Origin: Sequoia sempervirens
Taxonomy: Eukaryota > Streptophyta > Pinopsida > Cupressales > Cupressaceae
NCBI GenBank assembly: GCA_007258455.2
Contig: VDFB02139280.1
Coordinates: forward strand, 1-64,000
DNA length: 64,000 nucleotides
Direction: 5' to 3'
This document shows positions 35,397 to 46,908 of the stretch, piece after piece. Position 1 is the first letter of the stretch; each line of letters opens with the position of its first letter. The notes beneath the pieces were generated by a model that was given only the letters and a program-made list of their open reading frames with translations, was not told the DNA's origin and searched no databases. The position numbers and the translations under genes are program-made.

Positions 35397-36560
35397 TAAA
35401 TCCATTGTACAATCCCAAAACTAAGTAAAACACACATTTTTTGTTAAGTTAAAAGCACATACATGTTTTGTAAAGTTGTATAGATCACTTGAGGGCTAGA
35501 ACATCTAGATCAACTAGACCAAGGAGGTCGAGTAGATCAGCTATATGATGATCAAGAATCGCTTATGTTAATGATGATTATGATATCAATGGACTAACAA
35601 TGATGTTTATATTGGTGTATGCGATTTATGACATATGCAAGTGAATATTAATGTAGATATATATGTATGGGTAAGTGCACCAAGATGTTTCCCAAAAAGG
35701 GGGGCTTAAGTGGCCACTTTTTTTCTGAAATCAGGAAATATTGACCTTGGACGTGAAATTGAGGATAGTTACACTCAAAATTTTGAGATGGAACAAAAAC
35801 AAGGATTGAAGTGCTTTGATTCTGCTTTCTAAACTACTAATTTATTTTGAAAATGGTTGAGATTGGGGGGTTCAAAAGAGGGATGTACACAAATTGGTGT
35901 TGTTTTTGTCAGAAAAACATAATATAGCAACTCTTGTACGACCCTAGCACGGTGAAATTTTTTGTAGTATTTTTAAAATTGCTACATTCATAAGTTAGCT
36001 AACAATATCTAGTTGATGCATGATTTTTTTGATAATTTTTTAATGAATATTTTGTTTTTTACTAATTTTCTAAGTGGGCACTTCCTGAAAAGCAAAATTT
36101 TGGTTGTGCTCCCCCTAAAAATTTTGGAAAGTAATTGGTTTTTAAAAAAAATAAAATTGTAGAATGGAGTCTAGTTTCTCAAAATGTAATTTATTTGAAA
36201 TTTCGATGAATGGTTAATTTATAATGAAAAAAACACCAAACACTACTTTTTGGAAAAAAAAGAGACATACAAACAAAAGAAATTATGGATGAAAGGCTTA
36301 ACATTGTCAAAAAGTGAAAAAAATTACATCGTTGGATAGCTAAGAGAGAACCTAACATTACCCATGTGTTTGATTTTGTCGATATTGAACCAAATGCAAT
36401 TGTGATGGTGAGCACGAACCCGATTATGTGAAAAATTATAGAATTTGCAAAAGCACATCTCTAGTCGTTGGGAATTCCCTCCAAGCCTTTGGGTTGGTAT
36501 TCCAAGGAAACTACCAATGCTAAGGCTCAGGGATTCCCAAAGCAAGATATAGTGTGAGTG
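35397..36560. other. No gene recognised
   Basis: AT-rich, with runs of T and A. The minus-strand open frames at 36191-36545 have no motifs. Confidence 0.45.
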
Positions 36561-36564
36561 TGTT

Positions 36565-36582
36565 ATAACGTGCTCGCGTTAT
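36565..36582. promoter_or_regulatory. 18-bp inverted repeat ATAACG-N6-CGTTAT, copy 1
   Basis: ATAACGTGCTCGCGTTAT: 6-bp arms and a 6-bp spacer. A second copy lies 85 bases further on, and a related palindrome at 59232-59257 lies upstream of the seven-exon pseudogene. The function is unknown; it could bind a dimeric protein. Confidence 0.45.
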
Positions 36583-36649
36583 TTCCTATTTTTGACATTT
36601 TTTGGCTTATCCAGGATACATGTCAAGCAATACATAACACAAGCGTATT

Positions 36650-36667
36650 ATAACGTATTCGCGTTAT
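36650..36667. promoter_or_regulatory. 18-bp inverted repeat ATAACG-N6-CGTTAT, copy 2
   Basis: ATAACGTATTCGCGTTAT, sharing TTATAACGT..TCGCGTTAT with copy 1. The identical layout and close spacing argue against chance. Confidence 0.45.
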
Positions 36668-36711
36668 GTCTTCCTTTATGTCAAATGCCACTCTATTGAA
36701 TTTTTTTTTAT

Positions 36712-36860
36712 TTATTTGTATGTTTGTATGTGCATGTATGCTAGTGTGTCATGTATGTATGTATGTATGTATGTATACCTATATGTATCAGTGCATGTAT
36801 ATTGTATGGATGTAGGTTTGTATGTACATATGTATTATGCTTGTATGTATTTATGTAGAA
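36712..36860 (+). repeat. TGTA microsatellite
   Basis: Imperfect (TATG/TGTA)n, with five perfect TATG units around 36750-36772. Open frames here are artefacts of the repeat. Confidence 0.85.
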
Positions 36861-37002
36861 TTACAGGGGAGGGAATTTTAATAGACTTATCTGTCTGGTA
36901 GGAGGACTGGGAGAGGGAGGGTGGAAGTGAGATTTCAACTGGGAGAAAGGGGTTGGGTGGGGGATTATCTGGGTGGGGTGAAAGGGCGGAATCGCAGAAG
37001 TC

Positions 37003-37107
37003 AGCCGATCAGGATCCGGCGGATCAATCCGTTTTCAGGAGGAACGATCAAAGGATCCGGATCAAAATCAAAAGATCATCGGATCAGGCAGGATCGATCA
37101 AGGGTCA
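37003..37107. repeat. GATC cluster
   Basis: About eleven GATC sites within roughly 100 bases, several as GGATCC/GGATC. That is far above the one per 256 expected at random. It lies at the start of the low-complexity island. Confidence 0.6.
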
Positions 37108-38529
37108 GATCGAAAAATCAGGGAGGGTGGTGGAGTGGAGGAGTGGAAGGTGGAGGAATGATGGGCAAACATACGGAAAATGACCAAAAGATGATACAGA
37201 TGATATTATTTTATGGCGATATTTTGATGACCTGATGGGCTATGATGATGGGCGATATTACGATGAGCATGATGGGCGATGATGGGCGAATGGCCCCAGC
37301 CATGATGATATTTCGAAATGATGATGAACATGGGGAAACATCTATAACAGGATAACCGTGATATAACGATATGACTTGCATATTTACATATGACATCAGC
37401 CTGACCCGGATTTGTGGGCGATATGATAGCGGATGATCAGATGACGATGATATTGGTGATGATATGATGATAGCGGGGACATATGCATTATGACCGATTG
37501 ATGGCCATCGATGGGCGATAAGTGAATGATGATGAAACATTTAACATTACGATGATGGGCGATGATACCGTGACATTTATTATTTTATTACGGAACACTG
37601 AGATGATTATTATCGACATACGATGGCGATAAGTGACATTATTTTATAAAGCGATAAAGATGATGATGGGCGATATTTGACCATGACGTGATGACCCGAA
37701 CCTAAGATATTTTATGACATTTGACGACTTATGACATTATTTTATTTTATTCAACCATAAGATGGCTATTGATGATATTATTTTGATGGCGATGTGACGA
37801 GTGATGGCATTATTGAACTGGCGGTCGACGCATTATTTTATTATTTGATGACCCATTACGCTATGACATATTTTATTACGCGACGCGACATTTTATCGGC
37901 GCACGACATTATTTTAGCGACATATTTTATTTTGCTGGCGATGAAACCGACATTTACGATGCGCGATTACGCGACATGGCGACATTTATTGATGCTGGCG
38001 GTCGAACCGTGACATGCATGATGATGGGCGACATTACGTGATGATGCATCTATTTTATTTATTACGCGACATGATTGCGGATGACATTACGACATTATCG
38101 CGATCATGATATACGCCTAAGAAACCCAGATGGGCGATGATAAGGCGACTGATGGGCGATGATATTTACGCGATGACGGTCGATCGATTGCGGACCTGAC
38201 ATGATATTTTATGAAGATGATATTATTTTATGCCGGGCGACATTATTTTGTCGTGATTTATTGATGGCCACTGGTTTACCATGGCTGGCGATGACTCATG
38301 ACATATTTATTGATACCGTGATGGGCGACATTATTTATTGATCCCGCGTGATCCGCGACATTAAAATACCGATATTATTGGCGACATGACATTACGCGAT
38401 GATGCAAATGATGACATTTATGAACCAGATGGCGATGTGATAAACAAACATTTACGCGACATTTACGTGACAGACCTGATCCATTTGATGTGATGATGAT
38501 CGATATTTGATGCATTGGGATGGAGTGGA

Positions 38530-38551
38530 GGGTGGGAGGAGTGGGGAGGGG
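38530..38551 (+). other. G-quadruplex motif
   Basis: Runs GGG, GGG, GGGG and GGGG separated by 1, 6 and 1 bases satisfy the G3+N1-7 rule. Similar motifs occur at 36949-36973 and 39276-39298, one in each of the three G-rich tracts. Confidence 0.6.
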
Positions 38552-39245
38552 TGGAGAGGGAATGGAGGGAGGGAAAGAGGAGTGGGATAAGGAGGGTGGA
38601 GTGGAGAAAATGAAGAAATGGAGAGGAATGGTAAAGATACGATGGATGATGAAAACATTATTTACATTTATTATTTATCAGATGACATTATTTACATTTA
38701 CGGCGATAAATCGTGATGACCTGACGATGATGATGACGAAACGATGATGATGCATACGCGTGATATTTATCGTGATGATACGTGATGATGATGCATGGTT
38801 GATCCGCATTATTTGATGGCCACAAAAACATGACGTGATGGCGATGACATTATTTATTATTATTTATTATCGATGATACGGAACATTTGATGATGATGAT
38901 GGCCAAACGCAGATAGCGACATTTCGCCCATATTCCATCGATTGCGCGATGATACGGATGATGGCGATGTAAAAGATAGCGATGATCAAGATGGCGGAGC
39001 GGAAAGATGGGGCGATGATGGGCGGGGATGATGATGATGCTTATTACATGCGATGGGGCGATGGTCTATGATGATAAAGCGATGTGATGGCGGCGATGAT
39101 GGGCGGCAGGATCTATTGATGATGATGATATCGATGACGGAGATAAGCGATATCTGGATGGGCGATGATGATGACATCCAGATTACGATGATGCGATGAT
39201 GAACGGGATGGCGACATGATGGGCGATGACCGGTGATGATACGGA

Positions 39246-39425
39246 TAGGGTGGAAAGAGATGGGATTGTTTGAGAGGGTGGGAGAGGGCTGGAGAGGGTG
39301 GGAGAGAGTAGGGAGAGGTGGGAGGAGAGAGTGGGAGAGAGGGTGGGAGAGAGTGGGAGAGGGTGGGAGAGAGTGGGATATAGTGGGAGAGAGGGTGTGA
39401 GAGAGTGGGAGAGAGTATAGACAAA
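39246..39425 (+). repeat. GTGGGAGAGA repeat tract
   Basis: About 180 bases of GTGGGAGAGA/GGGTGGGAGAGG units, almost pure purine on the plus strand, ending the low-complexity island. The Ser/Pro/Thr/Leu-rich minus-strand frames here are not genes. Confidence 0.8.
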
Positions 39426-39430
39426 GAGAT

Positions 39431-42400
39431 AAAATAGATGTATAAAAGAAACCAACTTGATGATAATGCAAGCACTTTTTTAAGAAGTAGAGACATAACC
39501 ATTCTAGGAAGAGATAATGTAAGTGCATTATAGCTTGCACTAAATATAGTAAAAAACACAATATACCCATGATGTCATCCCACATTCTGCATATTCTCTT
39601 GGTTTTGCGCTTGCTCCGAAAAAAGTAGCTTTTTGATGATTGAGTGAAGTGTCCATGCATGATTTTTAGATTCCACCACCTTTTTCATGATCTTTCCACC
39701 ACCTTTGCATGAAATAGCAGAGTTTTCACATTGAAAGACATATAATATCAATTCAATTTTGAATTCTAATGATAACTGATATGCAATTGAAGTTTGGAGG
39801 GGAACAAGCTTTTGAATTTAAGTCAAATTGTTGAGGAGTTTGAGGAAAGAAGAACCAAAAGATACATAATTGGGTAGAACTCCTCCATTTGAAACTCTGG
39901 TTTTTTAGGTATGTGAAGTCTTTGTTCATTTTTTTTCATTCTATTATGGCTTACTTTCATTTTGTTGTTTTGCATATTCCATGTTGATCATTGTTTGTTT
40001 GTAATGTTACAACCTTAGGTTGTCAATGGACACTTTAAATTACACAATTCTATACAATTTCCAATTACATTTTTAAACCACATCTCTTTGAGGCATTTTG
40101 TTATTTAACAATTTACTTACTTTTTGTATGCTTTCAAAGCTTTCATTGAGGTATTTTGTCAAACAGTTATACAAACTAGTTGATTGCCTTGTCTATGCTA
40201 CCAAATTTTCCATACGTGTCTCTAAAAAATTGGAATATACTCCTAATGTAGTAGGGGGAGGCCTGCAACACACAAACACACAACTCCAATCTGCAAACAC
40301 AATTTTCAATTTACATTTTCATCAGGACCTCTTCATTCAACATATTCACACTGTCCCTTGTAGCATATCAAAGTCACTCAATCGGGTATAATTCCACTCA
40401 CAAAACCTTTCAACTCACAAAACAACACACATCAGGGACCCATTACAGAGCCTTTCAACATATCCAACAATCACCAATGCTTTTTTTGTACCAAACTGCA
40501 CAAATCAGGTTTTCTATGCTTTTAAGTGCCCAAATTAGCCCACTTTTACAAAGGGACCACCTTAAAAACTTGTCCAAATCTCCTGAAACCATGGGGCAGC
40601 ACTTTATATCTATCAAAACTTCAAATTACAGTGTTAGATTACAAACATTCAATCATTTACCACCCAAACCATAAAACCCTCTCCCTAGGCTTAGAAACCC
40701 TTGGTTTTATTGAAAGTAGCACTTACCAAACACTCCAAAACTTGAAAACTATTAAAACAAGTCTAAAATACCCTGCTCATGCTCAATCTAACATAAAATA
40801 ATGTTTTCCAACTCATAAACTCAATTTCACTAACCAAAACCTCATTTTTCTTAAGGAAATCTCAACATTTCCTCATTTGGTTTGACACCCAATCGAAGGA
40901 TCATCCTCCATTCAAGTTTCTCATGGCCTTTGATAATGTTTCCCTCCTAAAACAAACCACTTCAACTTTGAAAACTAACATTTGAAAGAGGTGACAGTTG
41001 GTCTCCCTCTTTAATACACTTTTACAACCTTGGTGCAGGAGCACCTACACCTCATCCTTCTTATTTGATCATTTGATGGTAATTATGAGGCTAATAGGTA
41101 GGTGGATTAGTATTTGAGCATGTTTTGTTTTGAATAATGTCAATCAAGACCACTAATCATGTCTTAGGTCTAGTTTTTGAGTTTAGGTGTTAAAATGTGA
41201 AAAATGGTTATCTTGCACTAAAGTATCTTTGTAGCCTTTAAAGGCAAGTTTTTAAATTTACATGTAAAGTGTGCAAGATTAGTGTTTTTTGGATGTAATA
41301 AGGCTCATTTCAAGCCATGGGTATTTTTTTAGTGAGTTATAAGTGTTAGGGGTGCAAACTTACAATATGAGTAATATTGTTGTTATATCATGTGTAAATG
41401 ATGTAAACTTGGCATTCAACGGTCATTAAGGGTTTGAAATTCAGTTGTAAGGTAGTTGGTCGGTGGGATGTGAAGAGGAAGCCTTTAAATGACATGTAGA
41501 CACATAATGTAAGTTTTATTTGGAGTTTTTGAGAAGAAAATACATTGAAATCTCAAGTTTAGCAGCAATTTTTTGTGTTTTCATGCTTTTTCCTGACCTG
41601 TAACTTGTGTAAGGGACCCTATGATGTATGATTTAAGTGTAGGATGCATTATTTGAGTGCTAGGAAAGAAATAGGAGTAATAAACTTGCTGCTACTGTCA
41701 GTTTTGTGAACAAAAAATTCATGTGAATGAGGGCTTAGGCCTAGGGTTTGGAAGAATATCTATGGGAGGTCATGATGTTTTGAACTTTTAGGCATGTGCA
41801 GGGTTAATTTCCTTTGTTCAAGTTGGTTTTAAAGTTTGGGAGGTTGTGGAAGTAGCATATTCAATAAACCCTCTTAAATAATGCATAAAACAAGGGTTTT
41901 CAGGTTTGGCATGAATTTGTTTTAACCAAAGGAATCTAGTTGTGGTTTTGGAGGTTTGGGAACCTAAGAAATGCTTCCCCAAGGTTTCAAGGTCCTGTGA
42001 TAAGTTTGAGGGCATGTTGCTTTACAAATTAGGCCTAATTAGCCTAATTAGGTCAACCTAGAAGGGGTGTTTTTGGAGATTTGGTCCAAAGGAATTGTAC
42101 TTGACATTGAGATATGTGTAATAACTCTGAAATGGGTGTCTAAAAGCATGAATATTTTGTCTAGTGTTTTGGATAACATCTTAGTTATTGTGCAAAAACG
42201 AAGTTTGCACTACTACTAGGTTTCAAGGGGTGGAAGTGTGAAATCTAACTTCTAATGATTGTCAAGATTTGAGGGTTGTTTGGTTTGTTCAAATAGGTCA
42301 TCTTAATCTTTTTAGATGCCTCTTAAAGGCATGTTGTCAAATTGGTTGTGATTGAGCCTCCCAAGTCTACATTAAACCCTTCACTATTTGTTAATTTCAC

Positions 42401-42550
42401 AACTTAGCACTTTTTGCACATTTTGAAAATTCTACTACCTATTTAAACTATTTTGGTTTTCATCTCTATTTCTAAATTACCTCATCACCTATCTTGTCTA
42501 TTTATGAAGCCTTGAATGACATATATATTTCATTTATTTTAGTGGATACA
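39431..42550. other. No gene; contains flanking repeat copies
   Basis: AT-rich. Segments near 40.4-40.9 kb (minus sense) and 41.7-42.0 kb (plus sense) belong to a diverged repeat that also occurs at 49.1-49.5 and 49.7-50.0 kb. No open frame carries a motif. Confidence 0.4.
41741..41872 (+). repeat. Left inverted copy of the flanking repeat
   Basis: CTAGGGTTTGGAAGAA...TTCAATAAACCC aligns, in opposite orientation, with 49743-49873 over about 131 bases at roughly two-thirds identity by eye, with both ends matching. Confidence 0.5.
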
Positions 42551-42559
42551 TTTTTGAGG

Positions 42560-45500
42560 AACTAATATTTGTCTCATTACCATGCTACAAGTAAAATTAT
42601 CCGCCATGCCAAATAAATGAACAAGAAAGAAACTAACAGAGGTATAGTATGAAACCTTCAAATAAAAAGAGAGAGAATGGGTGGTGACATATCGTGAAAA
42701 GAAGAAATTGGAAACGGTTAACAAAAACAAGCCAATTGAAGAGGAACCTCAACCATCAAAAAGAGAAAAGAAATTGGTAGCACAAAGGGAATGAATACGA
42801 AAGAGTCATGCTAGGACAGATGCAAATATTGTAGTTGGACACACCCTCTACCACAATTGAATATGAAGGGACACCACTAAGCACAAGTGAATATGGATAG
42901 ACACCATCTACTACAAGTGACTATTATTGGACACCATCCATCGCATCTCAAGTTGAGAGTACATCATCACTTGGATTTGATGAAGAAGGTATGCCATCAT
43001 CCCCACATGAAGATCAAGGTATGTCTTCTACTCCACCCTCGATTGAAGGTATGCAATCTAGCCCACCTCAATTAAATATTGATGAAATTTCTAATGTTGA
43101 GATGTATGTACCTAGGAGAACACCACCTAGAATTTTGTGTAGAAAGCCAAAGTTTTTGATTAATATTGATGAGGATATTTTGCAGCACATGGAAGGTAAG
43201 ATTCTAGAACACACTTGTAGAAGATATGTTGATAAGATTTGGAAAATCTTCTTTGAAAGGCTAAATGAGACCGCAAGATGTCAACTATTTGCTCAAATGA
43301 TGCGGGGTTTAAAGTACAGAAACATCATGAAGACTCTTGGGTTGAGAACATCGAATGCATCAAGTGAAAACACTATTGTGAAGAATCTAATGGATGCTTA
43401 TGAGAGTGTGGGTAAGACCTCACTCTCAAAGGATAGTAATGTTACCCTAAATGTCATTACATCAACTTTGGTAAGCTATCAAACAAAGATATCTCGTCTC
43501 ATTAAAATGACAAGTGAACAAATGGGAATTAGTAGAAAAACTTTATCAAAAGCCGTTCAAAGGCAGAAAAGAATTGAGAGCACCGATTCAAATGAATTAT
43601 GGGAATTCTTGAGAAGATTACCACATAAAGATAAAAAAGTTGTTAAAGCATTGAGAACACTAATTGAAGAGTATTGGAAGAATAATACAAGGCCATATCC
43701 GAATCAAAGGGATTTCGTAAGGAGAATAGGTAGTCGGAACCGTGAGCCACATCCAAAGCATTTTTTGGATATGACTCAAACCCAATTTTTTCGCAAATTT
43801 CAAAATGATTATCCTCAAATTAGTATTTCTCAAATATTTTTTGAAATTCTTAAACCTTTTTATGTCAAGATAAATCACACATGCACTACTTGTTGTTGTA
43901 GACTACATATTGAATTCTCTAACCATTATGATGTTTATCGTTCTATATGTTTAGATTTGCTTACTAACAATGTTTTGTAGGATTGTCGCATAGAAGCCCC
44001 ACCAAAATCTTCAAAAGAGTTCTTATAAATTTTTTTATATCAAATAGAGGATGGCCAAATATCCTATAGGACAACATGCTTGGATGGTTCATGTGAGCAT
44101 TGTCGTAGCTTGCAACAAATGCCAATATGTCAACATATGGAAAGCACAAATGAGGTGGGACATAAACTAGTAGATTTTGGGAAGTATAAAACAATGGAAT
44201 ATGCTACAAAAGATGGGTCTCAAGTAAAAAGGTGTGATTTGGTTATTGAGAAGATTCCAGTGTATCAGTTTATGTCCATGTTTCGTGAGAATCTAGTGTA
44301 TGAGTATGCAAGGCATACCCATAGAGCCTGATGGCTGGACACACAATTCAAGCTATGCAAGGACACCTTTCTAGTTGGAAGCATAGTATAAGTCGTTGAC
44401 TTTGTAGAGAACTAAAATCTATAGCCACAGTGTGAGGTACAGTCATAGTATTACAACTCCACATAGGTTTTGATATTTGTGCATATAGCATTCATTCATG
44501 CAGCTGATATTACAGAGGATTAAAGAAAGGTATTGAGGGAGTATCACTTTTATATTAGTGATGATCACACACATTATCTAGAGTTTGTGCAAGGTTGCTT
44601 CTAGATGTTCTATAGTGATTTGGCTCAAAGGGGCATAGCATATGGTCGACATATAATATGGTTGGATAACTGTACATCACAGTTCAAGAATGTGTGCATG
44701 TTCTACTTATTGTGCAGGATGCATCTCACTACAGGTGTTTAGCATATGTGGAACTTTTGTGAGGCTGGGCATGGAAAGGTGGAGCATGATGGTGTAGGAG
44801 CATGTGTGAAAAGAGCATTAGCACGAGAAGAGTTAAAGTATAAAGACAATGCAAAGTTGACATATGCAAGATCAATCGTCGAGTGGTGTAATGCTTCGAT
44901 AGGTCTAGGTAATGAAGGTACATTTTCAGTTCATAGATTTTTTTGGCTGATGGATGATACTAACATTGCACCATATGAGGATTGTTGTACACTAACAAGA
45001 TTGAGTGAGCTTCACTCTTTCCTTAGCTCAAATGCAGGTTCATGGAGTATCGATACATGTAAGATGGCATGCTTTTTTTCTTCATGTACAATGCAAGTTT
45101 GGAATGATTGTGAGTCAAGGGAATGGGTTGACAAATGGTTGACAAGTTATCTTAGCCCACTTCACACATATCACCCTCTGAAAATATTGGAACTAACACA
45201 GATGGAATCATCAGTCCACTTTGACCACGTATCAAATCTAGTTCAACCAGGTAATATATCTACTTGCTTAGTTTTTGAAATTCCATATTGTTATCTTACT
45301 TTGTACTATATTTGTAATGTTGACTAATTTGAAGAGATATGCCACACATATCAATGCAGGGCATGTTTATGCAATTATTGGAGATGAAGAAAATGAAGAG
45401 GGAACAAACTATTACTTGTTTCGTTGTGTTGAGGCCAAAAATAAATTGGAAGACCCAGTTAGAGATGGAGAGAAAACATCGAATACCCTATAGGCTCAAT

Positions 45501-45747
45501 TGTTGTTACTGGAACGTGGCTTAGAAGGTACCCACATAAAAGTGTTAAACATTGCTTGTTTCAGTACTTTGACACACATCATAAGATTCTTCATTACTCA
45601 AACCTTGTTAGGGCATCCAATGTTTGTTTGACCAAATATGGGGGTAGACCTTTGAACAAGACCTTGTGGAAGGTCTGTGAGTCTGACCATGAGACAATAC
45701 TTGACACAATAAAGAGTAGAGTAGACATGAATGGTTCATTGGATTAA
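42560..45747 (+). pseudogene. DDE-like transposase pseudogene with one intron
   Basis: One frame runs from about 42800 to 45250 with no frameshift but about a dozen stops, several where CAG, CAA or CGA is expected. It has a low-complexity repeat N-terminus (ten-residue TPSTTxEYEG-like units), a helical region, and a Cys/His stretch (CEHCRSLQQMPICQH). Then come DFVEN, FYISDDHTHYLEFV, WLDNCTSQFKN, MWNFCEAGHGK and EHDGVGACVKRAL. This order of DFxEN, SDD, SDxxxSQFKN, HGK and DGxG is known to me from multi-domain eukaryotic transposase-like proteins; the Asps of DFVEN and LDN are catalytic candidates. A GT-AG intron (45251-45359) precedes a C-terminal part with one frameshift near 45475, ending at TAA 45745. 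I cannot name the superfamily with certainty (Sola-like is possible). Confidence 0.65.
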
Positions 45748-45830
45748 TTTGTAAGTATATGCACAATGGTTCTTATTAATTTATATTTGTATCCACGTTA
45801 ATTTTTTTGATGTCAATGCTACATCTTATT

Positions 45831-46087
45831 TTACTTTGCATATTTGTAAGTAACCCGGTAAACATTGATTGGTGTCCCCTTATAGAAATAATAGATTTAT
45901 GAGCCATCTAAGAGAATCTCAGGCAAAAAAGCAATGCAACATCCCTATTTTGATGATCTTGAAAAATCTCAATTATGATTAAATAAGCCATTACAAAAGT
46001 GCATGCGAAGCTTGGTGAGGGAATTTCAAGTTATTCATTTCAAGTTAGCCTTATCATGAGCACCTATGATGTAGAAATTATAAGAGC
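45831..46087 (+). repeat. Direct repeat, left copy
   Basis: About 255 bases matching 46269-46522 in the same orientation, sharing AGAGAATCTCAGG and AAGCAATGCAACATCC. The two copies flank the CDK-like exon fragment. Confidence 0.7.
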
Positions 46088-46134
46088 ATATCAAATTTCA
46101 AGATATTCTATTCATGAGAGGTGTTGTGTGCAAT

Positions 46135-46206
46135 AGGTATCTTGGAACTCCCAGTGAAGATGTATGGCCAGGAGTGACTAAGTTGAGAGACTGCCATGCC
46201 TATCTG
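46135..46206 (+). pseudogene. CDKB-like kinase exon fragment
   Basis: Plus strand RYLGTPSEDVWPGVTKLRD is the cyclin-dependent kinase segment FRLLGTPNExxWPGVxxLRD (late C-lobe). The following CHAY resembles the WHEY of plant B-type CDKs. It is preceded by an AG and followed by GTAAGT, so it looks like a single exon with its splice sites. No other kinase exon is seen within several kb. It must be a captured or relict fragment and cannot make a kinase. Confidence 0.7.
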
Positions 46207-46268
46207 TAAGTGCTTTCCATCTATTTTCATTTCATTTCCATTTTGGATGAGTTATTTATTTTTATTCT

Positions 46269-46522
46269 TTTACTTTGTGTATCTGTAACTAAACTAGTAA
46301 AAATTGATAGGTCTCCCTGTAGAAAATGTTGATTTTGGAGCCATCAAAGAGAATCTCAGGAAAAAAAAGCAATGCAACATCCTTATTTTGATGATCTTGA
46401 CAAATATCAATTCTGATTTGAAGCCATTATAAAAGAGTGTGTGAAGCTTTGCAAGGGAATCTCAAGTTTCTCATTTGAGGTTAACCTCTAAATGAGAACC
46501 TATGATGTAGACATTATAAGAG
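46269..46522 (+). repeat. Direct repeat, right copy
   Basis: Partner of 45831-46087, about 435 bases downstream. Probably an intron-derived segment duplicated around the CDK exon. Confidence 0.7.
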
Positions 46523-46908
46523 AATCTTGAATGTATGAGTGGCATTATAAAATATCTATGAGAACAGAGTACCTAAGGAATTGTAATGAGATTTACTTGT
46601 AATGACATTTACTGAAATAATGAAATTTGGTGTAGGGGCACCAAGGTTATTGAGCAAATTTGATCCACATAAGTCTTTTAAGTTAGTTTTGTGTTTTGAG
46701 TTTTGTCAATTGAATAAGGTCATAACACATCCACAATTGATTTATAATGTAATAAGTCATGTTAGTTACAAAAAGAACAATTAGGCATGATTGGAAAGAT
46801 GTAGAATCATTTGTAAAGGCTATTTAAAGCCTCTTGAAGGCTATTTAAGTCAATATTTGAATTTGTAGCCTTTTGAAGGAAAATCTTTGAATATGGTTGT
46901 AAATGTAA

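Larger units (their letters stand above)
36893..39430 (+). repeat. Low-complexity island: CpG-rich GAT/GCGAC words with G-rich tracts
   Basis: Three G-rich tracts (36893-36985, 38516-38630, 39246-39425) bracket two long segments. These are made almost only of recurring words such as GATGATG, GGGCGAT, GCGACAT, ACATTATTTTA and CGTGATG. CpG, rare in the rest of the window, is frequent here. There is no fixed period, so it is cryptic simple sequence rather than an ordinary tandem array. Open frames inside are composition artefacts. It could be real slippage-driven DNA or an assembly/base-calling artefact. Confidence 0.8.

Noticed and set aside
36716..36901. 61-codon plus-strand frame starting MYVCMCMY
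   Set aside because: It is a translation of the TATG microsatellite.
38986..39660. Long minus-strand open frames rich in Ser, Pro, Thr, Leu and His
   Set aside because: They are translations of the GTGGGAGAGA and GATGATG repeats. Overlapping frames are equally open, and no start context or domain exists.
40098..40801. Overlapping plus-strand frames of 65-97 codons
   Set aside because: No family resemblance. They fall in a diverged repeat that recurs in inverted form nearby, and none of the frames is kept in the other copies.
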